Below are positions 10,172-19,091 of a DNA stretch of 64,000 nt, one piece after another (position 1 is the first letter of the stretch; each line of letters opens with the position of its first letter). The notes under the pieces were generated by a model. The model had not been told where the DNA came from and did no database searches. It saw only the letters and a list, made by a program, of their open reading frames with translations. A program made the translations under genes and the position numbers. The stretch is from Atopobium sp. oral taxon 810 str. F0209 (GTDB lineage Bacteria; Actinomycetota; Coriobacteriia; Coriobacteriales; Atopobiaceae), in contig NZ_KE952949.1 in the NCBI RefSeq assembly GCF_000466405.1, positions 181,773 to 245,772 of the forward strand, read 5' to 3'.

Positions 10172-11207
10172 GAACTCCAGTTTTAACTCTTCTTTACATG
10201 AACTGCTTGTGGGTCCCGATGCTGATGGTAGTAGGCTTGATGCATATATAGCTTCTTGTCCTGGCATGCCTTCGCGTAGTGCGTCAGCAAAGCTCATCGA
10301 ATCTGCAAAAGTGCATATCAACGGTACGCTGGCAGACTCAAAAAGTGAGGCTGTAAGACTGGGTGACAGGATTAGTATAGAGTTGCCTGTTTTGGAACCT
10401 GTTTCGAGAACCCTTGTTGCTAATCCAGAGATTCCTCTAGACATTCGTTTTGAGGATGAGTATCTCATAGTGCTTTCAAAGCAAGCAGATCTTGTCTGCC
10501 ATCCAGCACCTGGACACTATGATGATACATTGGCAAATGCATTGGTGGCACATTGTGGCTACGAGCATTTAGGTTTGCTTCAAGGAGACGATAGGCCCGG
10601 TATTGTCCATCGACTTGATCGCGATACCTCGGGCTTGATGGTTGCAGCTAAAGATGATGCAAGTCAAAAAGCACTGCAGGATTTGATACGCTTGCGTGTA
10701 CTTGACAGGCGCTATGTAACTTTGGTTTATGGTCCTGTTGCCTTAGATGAAGGACAGGTGACCACAGGTATTGCTCGTAGTCGCCGCGATCGTTTGCGTA
10801 TGTGTGTGAGCACGGATCCTGACGCTCGTGAGGCAATTACAACTTTTCGCGTGCTTGAACGATTTGAAGCAGGGTTGCGCGATGAAGGATACACTCTGCT
10901 TGAGTGTCATCTTTATACAGGCCGTACACACCAAATCCGCGTGCATATGCGTCATATAGGTCACTCTGTAATAGGAGACCCACTTTATGGACGTGGAGAC
11001 CTAAGACAAAATCTTGGTCTTACCCGCCAATTTTTACATTCGTGGCATATCGCCTTTGACCATCCTGTGACGGGGAAGTCCATTGTTATGGCAGATACGC
11101 TGCCTGAAGATCTCCGCGATATACTAGAAAAGTTAGAATCACGTTCTATGGGTCGAACTGTGGAAGGTCAGCGTATTGTTCCGCAGTTGCTTGGACAGCG
11201 TGTATAA
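10164..11207 (+). CDS. rluD: RluA/RluD-family pseudouridine synthase
   Basis: A 347-residue enzyme isomerising uridine to pseudouridine in 23S rRNA. An N-terminal S4 RNA-binding domain (about residues 20-80) is followed by the catalytic core with the signature HRLDRDTSG; the first Asp of this motif (D152) is the nucleophile. The later motif GRTHQIRVHMRHIGH is also present. I start at the ATG at 10164, which overlaps the lspA stop by 8 bases; upstream in-frame codons lie inside lspA and would add non-homologous sequence. RluD is assigned by architecture (S4 plus RluA core); the precise target sites are inferred from the family only. Confidence 0.88.
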   Translation: MPENSSFNSSLHELLVGPDADGSRLDAYIASCPGMPSRSASAKLIESAKVHINGTLADSKSEAVRLGDRISIELPVLEPVSRTLVANPEIPLDIRFEDEYLIVLSKQADLVCHPAPGHYDDTLANALVAHCGYEHLGLLQGDDRPGIVHRLDRDTSGLMVAAKDDASQKALQDLIRLRVLDRRYVTLVYGPVALDEGQVTTGIARSRRDRLRMCVSTDPDAREAITTFRVLERFEAGLRDEGYTLLECHLYTGRTHQIRVHMRHIGHSVIGDPLYGRGDLRQNLGLTRQFLHSWHIAFDHPVTGKSIVMADTLPEDLRDILEKLESRSMGRTVEGQRIVPQLLGQRV

Positions 11208-11254
11208 GGGATGCCAAAGGGAACAGATCCCATATTCTTGCAAGGGGGCAAGGG

Positions 11255-12574
11255 GTGCAGTTTACGCTTAATTTCAATAACTTAACGCCAATTGTTATCT
11301 TTAATGCCCTGATTGCAATTTTCTTTACAGTTGCTTATCTGTATCAATTTGTATATATGATCATGGCTCTCATCAGGGGTACCGTCCGTCTGCCCAAGGC
11401 AAAAAAGCTGCATCGTTATGCTTTTTTTATTGCAGCACACAATGAAGAGCCGGTTATCGGGAATCTTGTTCGCTCAATCCTTGCACAGGATTATCCAAGT
11501 GAACTCATTGATGTTTTTGTTGTTTGTGATGCTTGTACCGATAATACTCACGAAGAAGCAGAGCGTGCAGGCGCTATTGTTTGGGATCGCCATGACCTTG
11601 CTCGTAAGGGCAAAAGTTGGGTTATGGATTATGGCTTTAATCGCATTCTCAATGAATATGGCGATCGCTACGAGGCTTTTTTCATCTTTGATGCCGATAA
11701 TATCGTTTCACCAGACTATGTACGCCTCATGAATGATGCGTATGATGCAGGCTATCTGGTGTGCACGAGTTACCGTAATTCTAAGAACTTTGATTCTAGC
11801 TGGGTGAGCGCTTCGTATGCTATTTGGTTTATTCGTGAAGCGCGCTTTCTTAATAATCCGCGCATGATGGCCCATACCAGCGCCGCTATTTCTGGTTCGG
11901 GCTGGATGGTGGCCTCCTCCGTTATTCGAGGCATGCATGGTTGGGATTTCCACACTTTGACCGAAGATATTCAATTCTCAACCTTCTGTTGTGCCAATGG
12001 CATCCAAATTGGATATGTGCCTGCAGAATTTTTTGACGAGCAACCCATTACTTTTCAGGCATCATGGATTCAACGCCTCCGCTGGACCAAGGGTATTTAT
12101 CAGGTATTTTTCTCATATGGACGGGATTTATTCCGTGGCATTGCGCGAGGACGTTTTTCTTCCTATGACATGTTGATGGTGCTGGCTCCCGCTTCGATAT
12201 TGACGATTCTTTCAGTCTTTGTGAATGGTACCTATCTCATCGTGGGCGCCTTAAGTCATGGGTTTGTGGCGACAGAAGCAGAGCTTAGTATGTGCATGGG
12301 TTCATTGGTTGCCGTGTTCGAGTCGGGCTATACGCTTTTCTTTATGATGGCGTTGCTTACCGTAATAGTTGAGCGCTCGCATATTCATGCGCGTAATATC
12401 TGGCGCATTGCGTGGGGTGTCATAATGTTTCCGATTTTTATGGCGAGCTACATTCCCATTGCAGTGGTAGCTCTCTTTAAGAAGGTCGAGTGGGTACCCA
12501 CTAAGCATGATATTGCGGTTGACTTCAACCAAGTGGTTGGAAGTACTCAAGATGCTGCCCATGGTTCGGATTAA
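11255..12574 (+). CDS. Processive family 2 glycosyltransferase, membrane bound
   Basis: A 439-residue cellulose-synthase-like glycosyltransferase that probably polymerises a surface polysaccharide or makes a glycolipid. After one N-terminal membrane helix (about 12-40) comes a GT-A domain with AAHNEE, CDACTDNT, FDADN (DxD metal site), TEDIQFS (catalytic Asp region) and QRLRWTKG (Q/RxxRW of processive enzymes). Several membrane helices follow (about 305-430). The GTG start has GGGGG about 7 bases upstream. The gene follows rluD at 47 bases. No c-di-GMP PilZ domain or partner synthase genes are present, so substrate and product are unknown. Confidence 0.85.
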   Translation: MQFTLNFNNLTPIVIFNALIAIFFTVAYLYQFVYMIMALIRGTVRLPKAKKLHRYAFFIAAHNEEPVIGNLVRSILAQDYPSELIDVFVVCDACTDNTHEEAERAGAIVWDRHDLARKGKSWVMDYGFNRILNEYGDRYEAFFIFDADNIVSPDYVRLMNDAYDAGYLVCTSYRNSKNFDSSWVSASYAIWFIREARFLNNPRMMAHTSAAISGSGWMVASSVIRGMHGWDFHTLTEDIQFSTFCCANGIQIGYVPAEFFDEQPITFQASWIQRLRWTKGIYQVFFSYGRDLFRGIARGRFSSYDMLMVLAPASILTILSVFVNGTYLIVGALSHGFVATEAELSMCMGSLVAVFESGYTLFFMMALLTVIVERSHIHARNIWRIAWGVIMFPIFMASYIPIAVVALFKKVEWVPTKHDIAVDFNQVVGSTQDAAHGSD

Positions 12575-12707
12575 ATTTTCTAACTAACTATGTATAGTAA
12601 GCATTTTGCGAGTCGTGGAACTGTGGGTATTTATCGTTTGCAAGTGCATTACAATACCGCCAACGGATTAGTTTCATCGGTAAAAGGTAGAAAGAGGAGC
12701 ACAAAGC

Positions 12708-14228
12708 ATGGCAACTTTTTTTGAGGGTGTATCGCATACCTTTTCTGAGTACCTCTTGGTACCGGGTTACTCGTCTTGTGAGAATGTGCCCGATAGGGTA
12801 AGCCTCAAAACTCCTCTTGTTAAGTATCGTCGTGGTGAAGAGTCAGCTATCTCTATGAATATCCCTATGACCTCTGCCATTATGCAGTCAGTCTCGGGTA
12901 CTCGTCTTGCCGTGACTTTGGCTCAGCAGGGTGGCGTCTCCTTTATTTATGGATCTCAGACCGCAGAGTCTGAGGCGGCTATGGTGCGTGAGGTCAAGGA
13001 ATACAAGGCGGGTTTTGTTATTTCTGATTCTACGCTGCTATCTGATATGACCTTGCAAGATGTTATGGATATGCGCGAGCAGACTGGTCACTCCACCATG
13101 CCTGTTACCGACGACGGTACCGCTCACGGTTACCTGTTAGGTATTGTCACCTCTCGTGATTATCGTCCCTCTCGTGATTCTCGCGACATGCTGGTGCGCG
13201 ATTTCATGACCCCTCGCGAGCGCGTTATCGTTGGTGATGAGAACACCACACTCAAGACTGCCAACGATATCATCTGGGATAACAAGCTCAATCAACTGCC
13301 CATTGTTGATGCGGATGGTCATCTTATTGCGCTTGTATTCCGTAAGGACTACGACTCTCATAAGGGCAATCCTGCCGAGCTACTTGATTCGCAGAAGCGC
13401 TACATCGTGGGTGCTGGTATCAATACGCGCGATTATGCCGAGCGGGTGCCCCTGTTAGTAGATGCCGGTGCTGATGTACTTTGCATTGATTCTTCGGAAG
13501 GTTTTTCTGAGTGGCAAAAGATCACGCTTGAGTGGGTACGTGAGCACTACGGAGACAGCGTCAGGGTGGGCGCTGGCAACGTTGTTGATGGTGAGGGCTT
13601 CCGCTTCCTCGCAGATGCTGGTGCAGATTTCATCAAGGTTGGCATCGGTGGAGGTTCCATTTGCATCACGCGTGAGCAAAAGGGTATTGGACGTGGTCAA
13701 GCATCTGCTTTGATTGATGTCTGTCGTGCCCGTGACGAATACTTCAAGGAGACGGGTGTCTATATTCCTGTTTGCTCTGATGGCGGCATTGTCTATGACT
13801 ATCACATGACTCTGGCTCTCGCTATGGGTGCAGATTTCTTAATGTTAGGCCGCTACTTTGCTCGCTTTGATGAGAGTCCCACGCGCCGCGTGAATGTCAA
13901 TGGGTCTTATATGAAGGAATATTGGGGCGAGGGTTCTGCTCGTGCACGCAATTGGGCTCGCTATGACCTAGGTGGTAATAAAAAGAACTTATCTTTTGTC
14001 GAAGGCGTTGACTCCTATGTGCCCTATGCGGGTCCGCTCAAGGAAAATGTTGATAATTCGTTACTCAAGGTTCGCTCAACGATGTGCAATTGCGGTGCTC
14101 TGACCTTGGAGGAACTGCGCGATAAAGCAAAGATTACGCTAGTCTCTGCCACCTCTTTGGTTGAGGGTGGCGCTCACGACGTTGTGCTCAAGGATGCAAA
14201 CAAGGAAAACGTGAACTTCCGTTCCTAA
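12708..14228 (+). CDS. guaB: IMP dehydrogenase, Tritrichomonas foetus-like type
   Basis: A 506-residue NAD-dependent enzyme oxidising IMP to XMP, the first committed step of GMP synthesis. A TIM barrel is interrupted by a CBS (Bateman) domain at about residues 100-220. The active-site loop reads [15 protein letters not shown] with catalytic Cys319, and the flap reads [15 protein letters not shown]. These strings, and the C-terminal [10 protein letters not shown]-like and VEGGAHDVV-like segments, match my memory of the T. foetus protist enzyme much better than ordinary bacterial GuaB (GIGPGSICTTR). Lys before GIGGGSIC and Glu in the VEGVDS segment correspond to the positions linked to mycophenolate insensitivity in that enzyme. 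SD AGAGGAG precedes the ATG. Confidence 0.92.
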   Translation: MATFFEGVSHTFSEYLLVPGYSSCENVPDRVSLKTPLVKYRRGEESAISMNIPMTSAIMQSVSGTRLAVTLAQQGGVSFIYGSQTAESEAAMVREVKEYKAGFVISDSTLLSDMTLQDVMDMREQTGHSTMPVTDDGTAHGYLLGIVTSRDYRPSRDSRDMLVRDFMTPRERVIVGDENTTLKTANDIIWDNKLNQLPIVDADGHLIALVFRKDYDSHKGNPAELLDSQKRYIVGAGINTRDYAERVPLLVDAGADVLCIDSSEGFSEWQKITLEWVREHYGDSVRVGAGNVVDGEGFRFLADAGADFIKVGIGGGSICITREQKGIGRGQASALIDVCRARDEYFKETGVYIPVCSDGGIVYDYHMTLALAMGADFLMLGRYFARFDESPTRRVNVNGSYMKEYWGEGSARARNWARYDLGGNKKNLSFVEGVDSYVPYAGPLKENVDNSLLKVRSTMCNCGALTLEELRDKAKITLVSATSLVEGGAHDVVLKDANKENVNFRS

Positions 14229-14260
14229 GTTTTTATTTGTTGCATGATTTGACTTTATTG

Positions 14261-14315
14261 ACGGGGCGTCTGGCGTTGTTTGGTACCCAGGCGTCCCGTT
14301 TGGTTATACTTTTTG
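14261..14315 (+). terminator. Terminator after guaB
   Basis: A 13-bp stem pairs 14261-14273 with 14287-14299 (ACGGGGCGTCTGG against CCAGGCGTCCCGT, two G-U pairs, 13-base loop), followed by TTTGGTTATACTTTTTG. The T run is delayed, so efficiency is uncertain. The TATACT at 14305-14310 could serve as a -10 for leuS, but no good -35 sits at 16-18 bases. Confidence 0.6.
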
Positions 14316-14346
14316 ACTGCATAATGCAGCTGTTGAGAGGATTTAC

Positions 14347-16896
14347 ATGGCTGAAGAGAACAACGAGGGCACAATCCCTGTCTATGAAGCTCAGGCGATA
14401 GAAGAAAAGTGGCAAAAGGCTTGGGAAGAAACTAGTCTCTATAAGACTGATGAAGATCCTGCTAAACCCAAAAAATATGTACTCGAAATGTTTCCTTACC
14501 CTTCGGGTGATTTGCATATGGGTCATGCGCGCAATTACACCATTGGTGATGCTATGGCTCGCCAAGCGCGCATGAGGGGCTATGATGTGCTGCATCCCAT
14601 GGGTTTTGATGCCTTTGGTTTGCCGGCAGAAAATGCAGCTATCAAGCATCATACTCAGGCTGGTAAGTGGACCCACCAAAACATCATTCAAGCAGTCAAA
14701 ACTATGAAGCGCATGGGTTTTGCGTATGACTATGACCGCATGTTTAACACCTGCGACCCTGAGTATTATCGCTGGGGCCAGTGGATGTTTATCAAGATGT
14801 GGGAAAAGGGTTTGGCTTATCGTGCCACCTCTCCAGTTAACTGGTGTCCTCATTGCCAGACTGTTTTGGCAAACGAGCAGGTTGTGGATGGTCGTTGCTG
14901 GCGTTGTGGTAGCGTGCCCGAAAAGCACGAACTCTCTCAGTGGTATCTCAAGATTACCGACTATGCCCAAGAGCTTCTTGATGATATTGATAAACTTGAG
15001 GGTTGGCCTGACAATGTGCGCGCTCAGCAGAAAAACTGGATTGGTCGTTCTGAAGGTGCAGAAATTGACTTTGAGTTGGTAGATGTTGATGGAAGCACAC
15101 CTACTGGCCGCAAACTGACCTGCTTTACCACGCGTGCTGACACGCTCTTTGGTGTGTCTTTCCTTGTACTTCCCCCCGAGTCAGCAGTTGCAGCCGAGCT
15201 TGTTGAAGGCACCGAGTATGAAGAGGCCTTCCTTGAGCTCAAACATGCTACCGAGAAGGTTTCTAGCGTTGATCGCCAGGGTTCTGCTCGAGAGAAAAAT
15301 GGTGTATTTACGGGTCGTTATGCCATCAATCCCATTAATGGCCGCCTGACTCCTATTTGGGTTGCCGACTATGTTTTGATGGATTATGGTACGGGTGTTG
15401 TCATGGGTGTTCCTTGTGGTGACCAGCGTGACTTTGACTTTGCCAAGAAGTACGGCTTGGAAATTGCACCTATCATTTGCACCAAAGATGACCCTCTGTA
15501 TGAAGAGCTCAAAGATGAACGTGAGTTGCGTGTGCGCTCCGTTGATTGGGAGCATGCAATGGATGCTGAGGGCTACCTTGTACAGTCTGGTGAGTTTACT
15601 GGTCTTTTGGGTGGTAAGCACTCCGAGGCAGTAAATGCTATTGTGTCATGGCTTTCTGAGCATGGTGTAGGGCACGAGACGGTCCAGTTCCGTTTGCGTG
15701 ACTGGCTTATTAGTCGTCAGCGTTATTGGGGCAATCCCATTCCCATGATTCACTGTGACTGCTGTGGTGATGTACCTGTGCCTGAGGAAGATCTGCCTGT
15801 AATGCTTCCTGAAGATTTGGATCTTGGCGCTGGTCAGACACTTGCTGAATATGCACCCTTCTATGAAACCACCTGTCCTAAGTGTGGACGTCCTGCTCGT
15901 CGCATTACCGACACTATGGATACCTTTACTTGTTCAAGTTGGTACTACCTGCGCTATTGTGATCCTCATAACGATGCGCTGCCTTTCTCCAAGGAAAGCG
16001 TTGACCGTTGGATGCCAGTTGATAACTACGTTGGCGGTATCGAGCATGCGATTTTGCACTTGCTGTACTCGCGTTTTTGGACCAAGGTTCTCCGTGATTT
16101 GGGCATGATTGATGTCGATGAGCCTTTTACCAACCTACTTTGCCAAGGTATGGTTAAAGACGAGCATGGCGATGTTATGAGCAAATCCAAGGGCAATGTT
16201 GTGCCCCCCAACTCAGTTATTGAGCCTTATGGTGCTGATACCATGCGTCTCGCTATCCTTTTTATTGCTCCTCCCGAAAAGGATTTTGACTGGGATCCCA
16301 AGGCAGTTGAGGGTGCAAATCGCTTCCTCAAGCGTGCATGGCGCATTGTCTGGCAGCTTTCTGACAAGGCTGCATGTACGGCTGGTGAGCTTAGCAGTAA
16401 CGCAAAGACACTCATGCACGAACTTCATCGTTTGGGTCTTAGGTGTACAGCAGACTTTGACCGCCAGCAGTTTAATACGGCGATTTCTTCAATCATGGAG
16501 CTGGTAAACGCTGCAAGTAAGTATCTGCTTGATGAACCCGAAGGCGCTCGAAACTTAGAGCTCTGTCAGCGTGTGGCTCATGATATTGTGGCTATGATGG
16601 CGCCTATTGCTCCGCATTGGGCAGAAGAGCTTTATCACGAGGCTTTAGGACTTGAGGGATCTGCTTACAATGAGCCTTGGCCTGAGTTTGATGAGACTTT
16701 GGCGGTGAGCGATACCGTAGAGATTGCAGTTCAAATTATGGGCAAAGTGCGTGGACATATTTTGGTGGCTACCAATGCAAGTCGTGAGGATATGGAAGTA
16801 GCTGCAAAGGAAGCTCTTGCCGAGCAGCTCGCGGGCAAACAGATACGCAAGGTTGTTGTTGTGCCTGGGCGTCTTGTAAATATCGTTGCTTCATAA
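14347..16896 (+). CDS. leuS: Leucyl-tRNA synthetase
   Basis: A class Ia synthetase of 849 residues charging tRNA-Leu, with a CP1 editing domain. The HIGH motif is HMGH at 57-60. A zinc-type insert shows CPHC, CWRC and later CDCC and CPKC pairs. The signature-two motif is VMSKSKGN at 610-617; the first Lys of canonical KMSKS is Val here. The ATG is preceded by GAGAGG. It is likely monocistronic: a terminator-like hairpin precedes it and a perfect 10-bp hairpin follows it. Confidence 0.96.
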   Translation: MAEENNEGTIPVYEAQAIEEKWQKAWEETSLYKTDEDPAKPKKYVLEMFPYPSGDLHMGHARNYTIGDAMARQARMRGYDVLHPMGFDAFGLPAENAAIKHHTQAGKWTHQNIIQAVKTMKRMGFAYDYDRMFNTCDPEYYRWGQWMFIKMWEKGLAYRATSPVNWCPHCQTVLANEQVVDGRCWRCGSVPEKHELSQWYLKITDYAQELLDDIDKLEGWPDNVRAQQKNWIGRSEGAEIDFELVDVDGSTPTGRKLTCFTTRADTLFGVSFLVLPPESAVAAELVEGTEYEEAFLELKHATEKVSSVDRQGSAREKNGVFTGRYAINPINGRLTPIWVADYVLMDYGTGVVMGVPCGDQRDFDFAKKYGLEIAPIICTKDDPLYEELKDERELRVRSVDWEHAMDAEGYLVQSGEFTGLLGGKHSEAVNAIVSWLSEHGVGHETVQFRLRDWLISRQRYWGNPIPMIHCDCCGDVPVPEEDLPVMLPEDLDLGAGQTLAEYAPFYETTCPKCGRPARRITDTMDTFTCSSWYYLRYCDPHNDALPFSKESVDRWMPVDNYVGGIEHAILHLLYSRFWTKVLRDLGMIDVDEPFTNLLCQGMVKDEHGDVMSKSKGNVVPPNSVIEPYGADTMRLAILFIAPPEKDFDWDPKAVEGANRFLKRAWRIVWQLSDKAACTAGELSSNAKTLMHELHRLGLRCTADFDRQQFNTAISSIMELVNAASKYLLDEPEGARNLELCQRVAHDIVAMMAPIAPHWAEELYHEALGLEGSAYNEPWPEFDETLAVSDTVEIAVQIMGKVRGHILVATNASREDMEVAAKEALAEQLAGKQIRKVVVVPGRLVNIVAS

Positions 16897-16917
16897 GCAA
16901 CATATGGCCAACTTGGT

Positions 16918-16946
16918 ACCCCTGCAGCTCAGAGCACTGCAGGGGT
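16918..16946 (+). terminator. Stem-loop after leuS
   Basis: A perfect 10-bp inverted repeat, ACCCCTGCAG (16918-16927) with CTGCAGGGGT (16937-16946), has a 9-base loop. The following GCTTACATAT has no T run, so this is either a weak intrinsic terminator or a 3'-end stability hairpin. Confidence 0.5.
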
Positions 16947-16977
16947 GCTTACATATAAAAGAGGGAAGTAGGGCCTC

Positions 16978-18381
16978 GTGCAAACTGAAGATGTACAAAT
17001 GCAGTCTCAAACGCAGCACAGCCATAGCTTTATAGTAGGTCTCGGCGGCATGGTTGTCGTATTACTTATCTGTTATGTCGCCGCATGCTTTTATTTCAAT
17101 ACTCATTTTGTACCAGGGACAACAGTTAATGGTAGAGATGTGTCGTTGTTGAGTACAAGCGATTTCGCTACTCAGGTCGAAAATGAAGCAAAGAATTGGT
17201 CTTGTAAGGTACAGAGCAAAGGTGGTTTTTTGCTTGAACTGTCAGGTGCGGATCTTAAACTTGCAGCTGATGGCCTCAGAGTATCTAAGGCAGCGTTTTC
17301 CCAACGCACAGCCTATACTTGGCCACTTGACCTCATGCATCCTCAGGCAATTGTGACTGATGACTCTATTAGCTATGACGAAGAAGCGCTCAAGGCGTGT
17401 GTCAGTTCTGCCATTGATAGCTTCAATAAAAAGGCAGAAGCGCCCACCAATGCGTCGGCAGGCTATGACATGGACAAACACGCTTTTGTTGTGTCTGCCG
17501 ATTCCAAAGGTACAGCGCTTGATAGCACAAAGTCTTTTGAGCGTATTAAAGTTGCCCTTAACTCATTGTCATCTGAGCTTGAGCTAGGGGAAGACGAGCT
17601 GCTAGCACCTTCCATTACCTCTGATAACAAAGAATTGCTTGCCTCCTGCAATGTTGCAAATAAGCTCTTGGAGCAAAGCTTCCCGCTTGTAAAGGGCGAC
17701 AAAATACTTGCCAAAATTGGAAAAAAGCAAATTGCAAGCTGGATTTCTATCGATAGCAAAAACAAAATCAACTATGACCGTGCTGCGATTGATAAGTGGA
17801 ATGTCGAAAACATTGGTGACGAAGCATCGTTTGAAGATGATGAAGGCATCTATGCGCTTGATCAAAAGGCCATGGTAGATGCGATTGTTTCTGCTTTTGA
17901 TAAGGGCAAGGCAACAAAGATTGAGGTGCCCACTACAACCATCGCGACCAAACCTGCGGTAACCCCTGGTGCCTCAAAGCGTGGTCGCCACCTAGATATC
18001 AATCTTACAACCCAGTACGCTCGCTTCTACAATGCTTCGGGCAAGGTTATATGGGAGACATACATTGTTTCTGGTGACCTTGCAACTAGCCATGGTACGC
18101 CTACAGGTGAATTTGCAATACAGGCAAAGCAGCGCAATCAGACCCTGATTGGTGATGATGAAGATAAAGATGGCAAGCCTGATTACAAAACTTTTGTAAG
18201 TTATTGGATGCCATTCCGTTCGGGTGGGTATGGTTTGCATGATGCGCCTTGGCGTGCATATTTTGGCGGAGATATATATCAGTATGCTGGTAGCCATGGT
18301 TGTCTCAATCTGCCACCTGCCAAGGCAGAAGCTCTTTATAACATGGCGGTGATTGGGGATCCTGTAGTGGTACATTGGTAG
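16978..18381 (+). CDS. L,D-transpeptidase (YkuD) with N-terminal anchor, copy 2
   Basis: A 467-residue paralogue of the gene at 1167: membrane anchor (about 18-40), two PG_binding_4/VanW-like modules, and a YkuD domain with GLHDAPWRAYFGG and SHGCLNLP (catalytic Cys442). Opening phrases match the first copy closely (TTVNGRDVSL against TTLDGKDVSL, SWISIDSKN against SWISISDKN). The GTG start has GAGGGAAG upstream; an ATG seven codons later is an alternative. It acts outside the membrane on peptidoglycan stem peptides. Two such enzymes within 17 kb suggests duplication and divided roles, which is inference. Confidence 0.88.
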   Translation: MQTEDVQMQSQTQHSHSFIVGLGGMVVVLLICYVAACFYFNTHFVPGTTVNGRDVSLLSTSDFATQVENEAKNWSCKVQSKGGFLLELSGADLKLAADGLRVSKAAFSQRTAYTWPLDLMHPQAIVTDDSISYDEEALKACVSSAIDSFNKKAEAPTNASAGYDMDKHAFVVSADSKGTALDSTKSFERIKVALNSLSSELELGEDELLAPSITSDNKELLASCNVANKLLEQSFPLVKGDKILAKIGKKQIASWISIDSKNKINYDRAAIDKWNVENIGDEASFEDDEGIYALDQKAMVDAIVSAFDKGKATKIEVPTTTIATKPAVTPGASKRGRHLDINLTTQYARFYNASGKVIWETYIVSGDLATSHGTPTGEFAIQAKQRNQTLIGDDEDKDGKPDYKTFVSYWMPFRSGGYGLHDAPWRAYFGGDIYQYAGSHGCLNLPPAKAEALYNMAVIGDPVVVHW

Positions 18382-18404
18382 CTTGTGTGTATTGTCTATA
18401 AGGT

Positions 18405-18433
18405 TTGACCTGCGCGTTCGTTTGTGTTTTAAT
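18405..18433 (+). promoter_or_regulatory. Promoter of the rimP-nusA-infB operon
   Basis: TTGACC (18405-18410) and TTTAAT (18428-18433) are spaced by 17 bases, close to the sigma-70/RpoD consensus. Transcription would start near 18440, about 80 bases before rimP, placing the hairpin at 18461-18491 in the leader. Confidence 0.6.
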
Positions 18434-18460
18434 GAAAAAACTTAAAGTTGTACGGTAGAA

Positions 18461-18496
18461 GGAAGTGGGGTGGATTTTTCGCCCCGCTTCCTTTTG
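18461..18496 (+). terminator. Leader attenuator-like hairpin before rimP
   Basis: GGAAGTGGGG (18461-18470) pairs with CCCCGCTTCC (18482-18491), one T-G pair, followed by TTTTG. It lies between the promoter and the rimP ribosome site AAGGAGGGG (18501-18509). nusA operons in other bacteria have leader terminators controlled by NusA; the same is inferred here. Confidence 0.5.
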
Positions 18497-18517
18497 TTTG
18501 AAGGAGGGGAGTCGTTC

Positions 18518-19012
18518 GTGGCTGTTCAGGATATGAGACAACAGATCCTTAATGCCCTTGAGGCGTTAGCGCCGAGCCATGACATTGATATTGTCGATGT
18601 CGAGATTACTGGTGCCAAGGTAGCTCCTGTTGTGCGTGTGCGTATAGATCATGCTGATGAGGATGCTCCTACCGTAACTCTTGATGAGGTAGCCGAGCAG
18701 ACTGCATGGATTGGTGAAGAGCTCGATGCTTTAGATCCTCTGTCTTCAAGCTATACCCTTGAGGTTTCTTCTCCTGGTATGGCTCGCCCTCTGCGTCGTG
18801 CTCATGACTTTGAGCGCTTTGCAGGTGAGGATGTGCAGGTGACAACAACTGCTACTGAGGGCAGACGCCGCTTTAGTGGCAAGCTTTTGGGGATGGATGG
18901 CGATGAAGTGGTTATCGTCTCCGATGAGGGCGAACAGCGCATTGCACTTGCAGATATTAAATCTGCTCATATCAAGCCTGACTATGATGCAGGTAAAGGC
19001 AAAAAGAAGTAG
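18518..19012 (+). CDS. rimP: Ribosome maturation factor RimP
   Basis: A 164-residue protein needed for assembly of the 30S subunit. The N-terminal alpha/beta domain carries VRIDHADEDAPTVTLDEV-type sequence and YTLEVSSPGMARPLR, the best conserved family segment, followed by an SH3-like C-terminal domain. I start at the GTG at 18518 because AAGGAGGGG lies 8 bases upstream; an in-frame GTG at 18470 falls inside the leader hairpin and has no ribosome site. First gene of the rimP-nusA-infB-rbfA operon. Confidence 0.92.
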   Translation: MAVQDMRQQILNALEALAPSHDIDIVDVEITGAKVAPVVRVRIDHADEDAPTVTLDEVAEQTAWIGEELDALDPLSSSYTLEVSSPGMARPLRRAHDFERFAGEDVQVTTTATEGRRRFSGKLLGMDGDEVVIVSDEGEQRIALADIKSAHIKPDYDAGKGKKK

Positions 19013-19091
19013 GAGATACGAGCACTTTTTAAAGTGATTGATAGGAATAGAAATGGGCGCACGCCGTCCTTGAGGAAAGGGAGAAACATAG

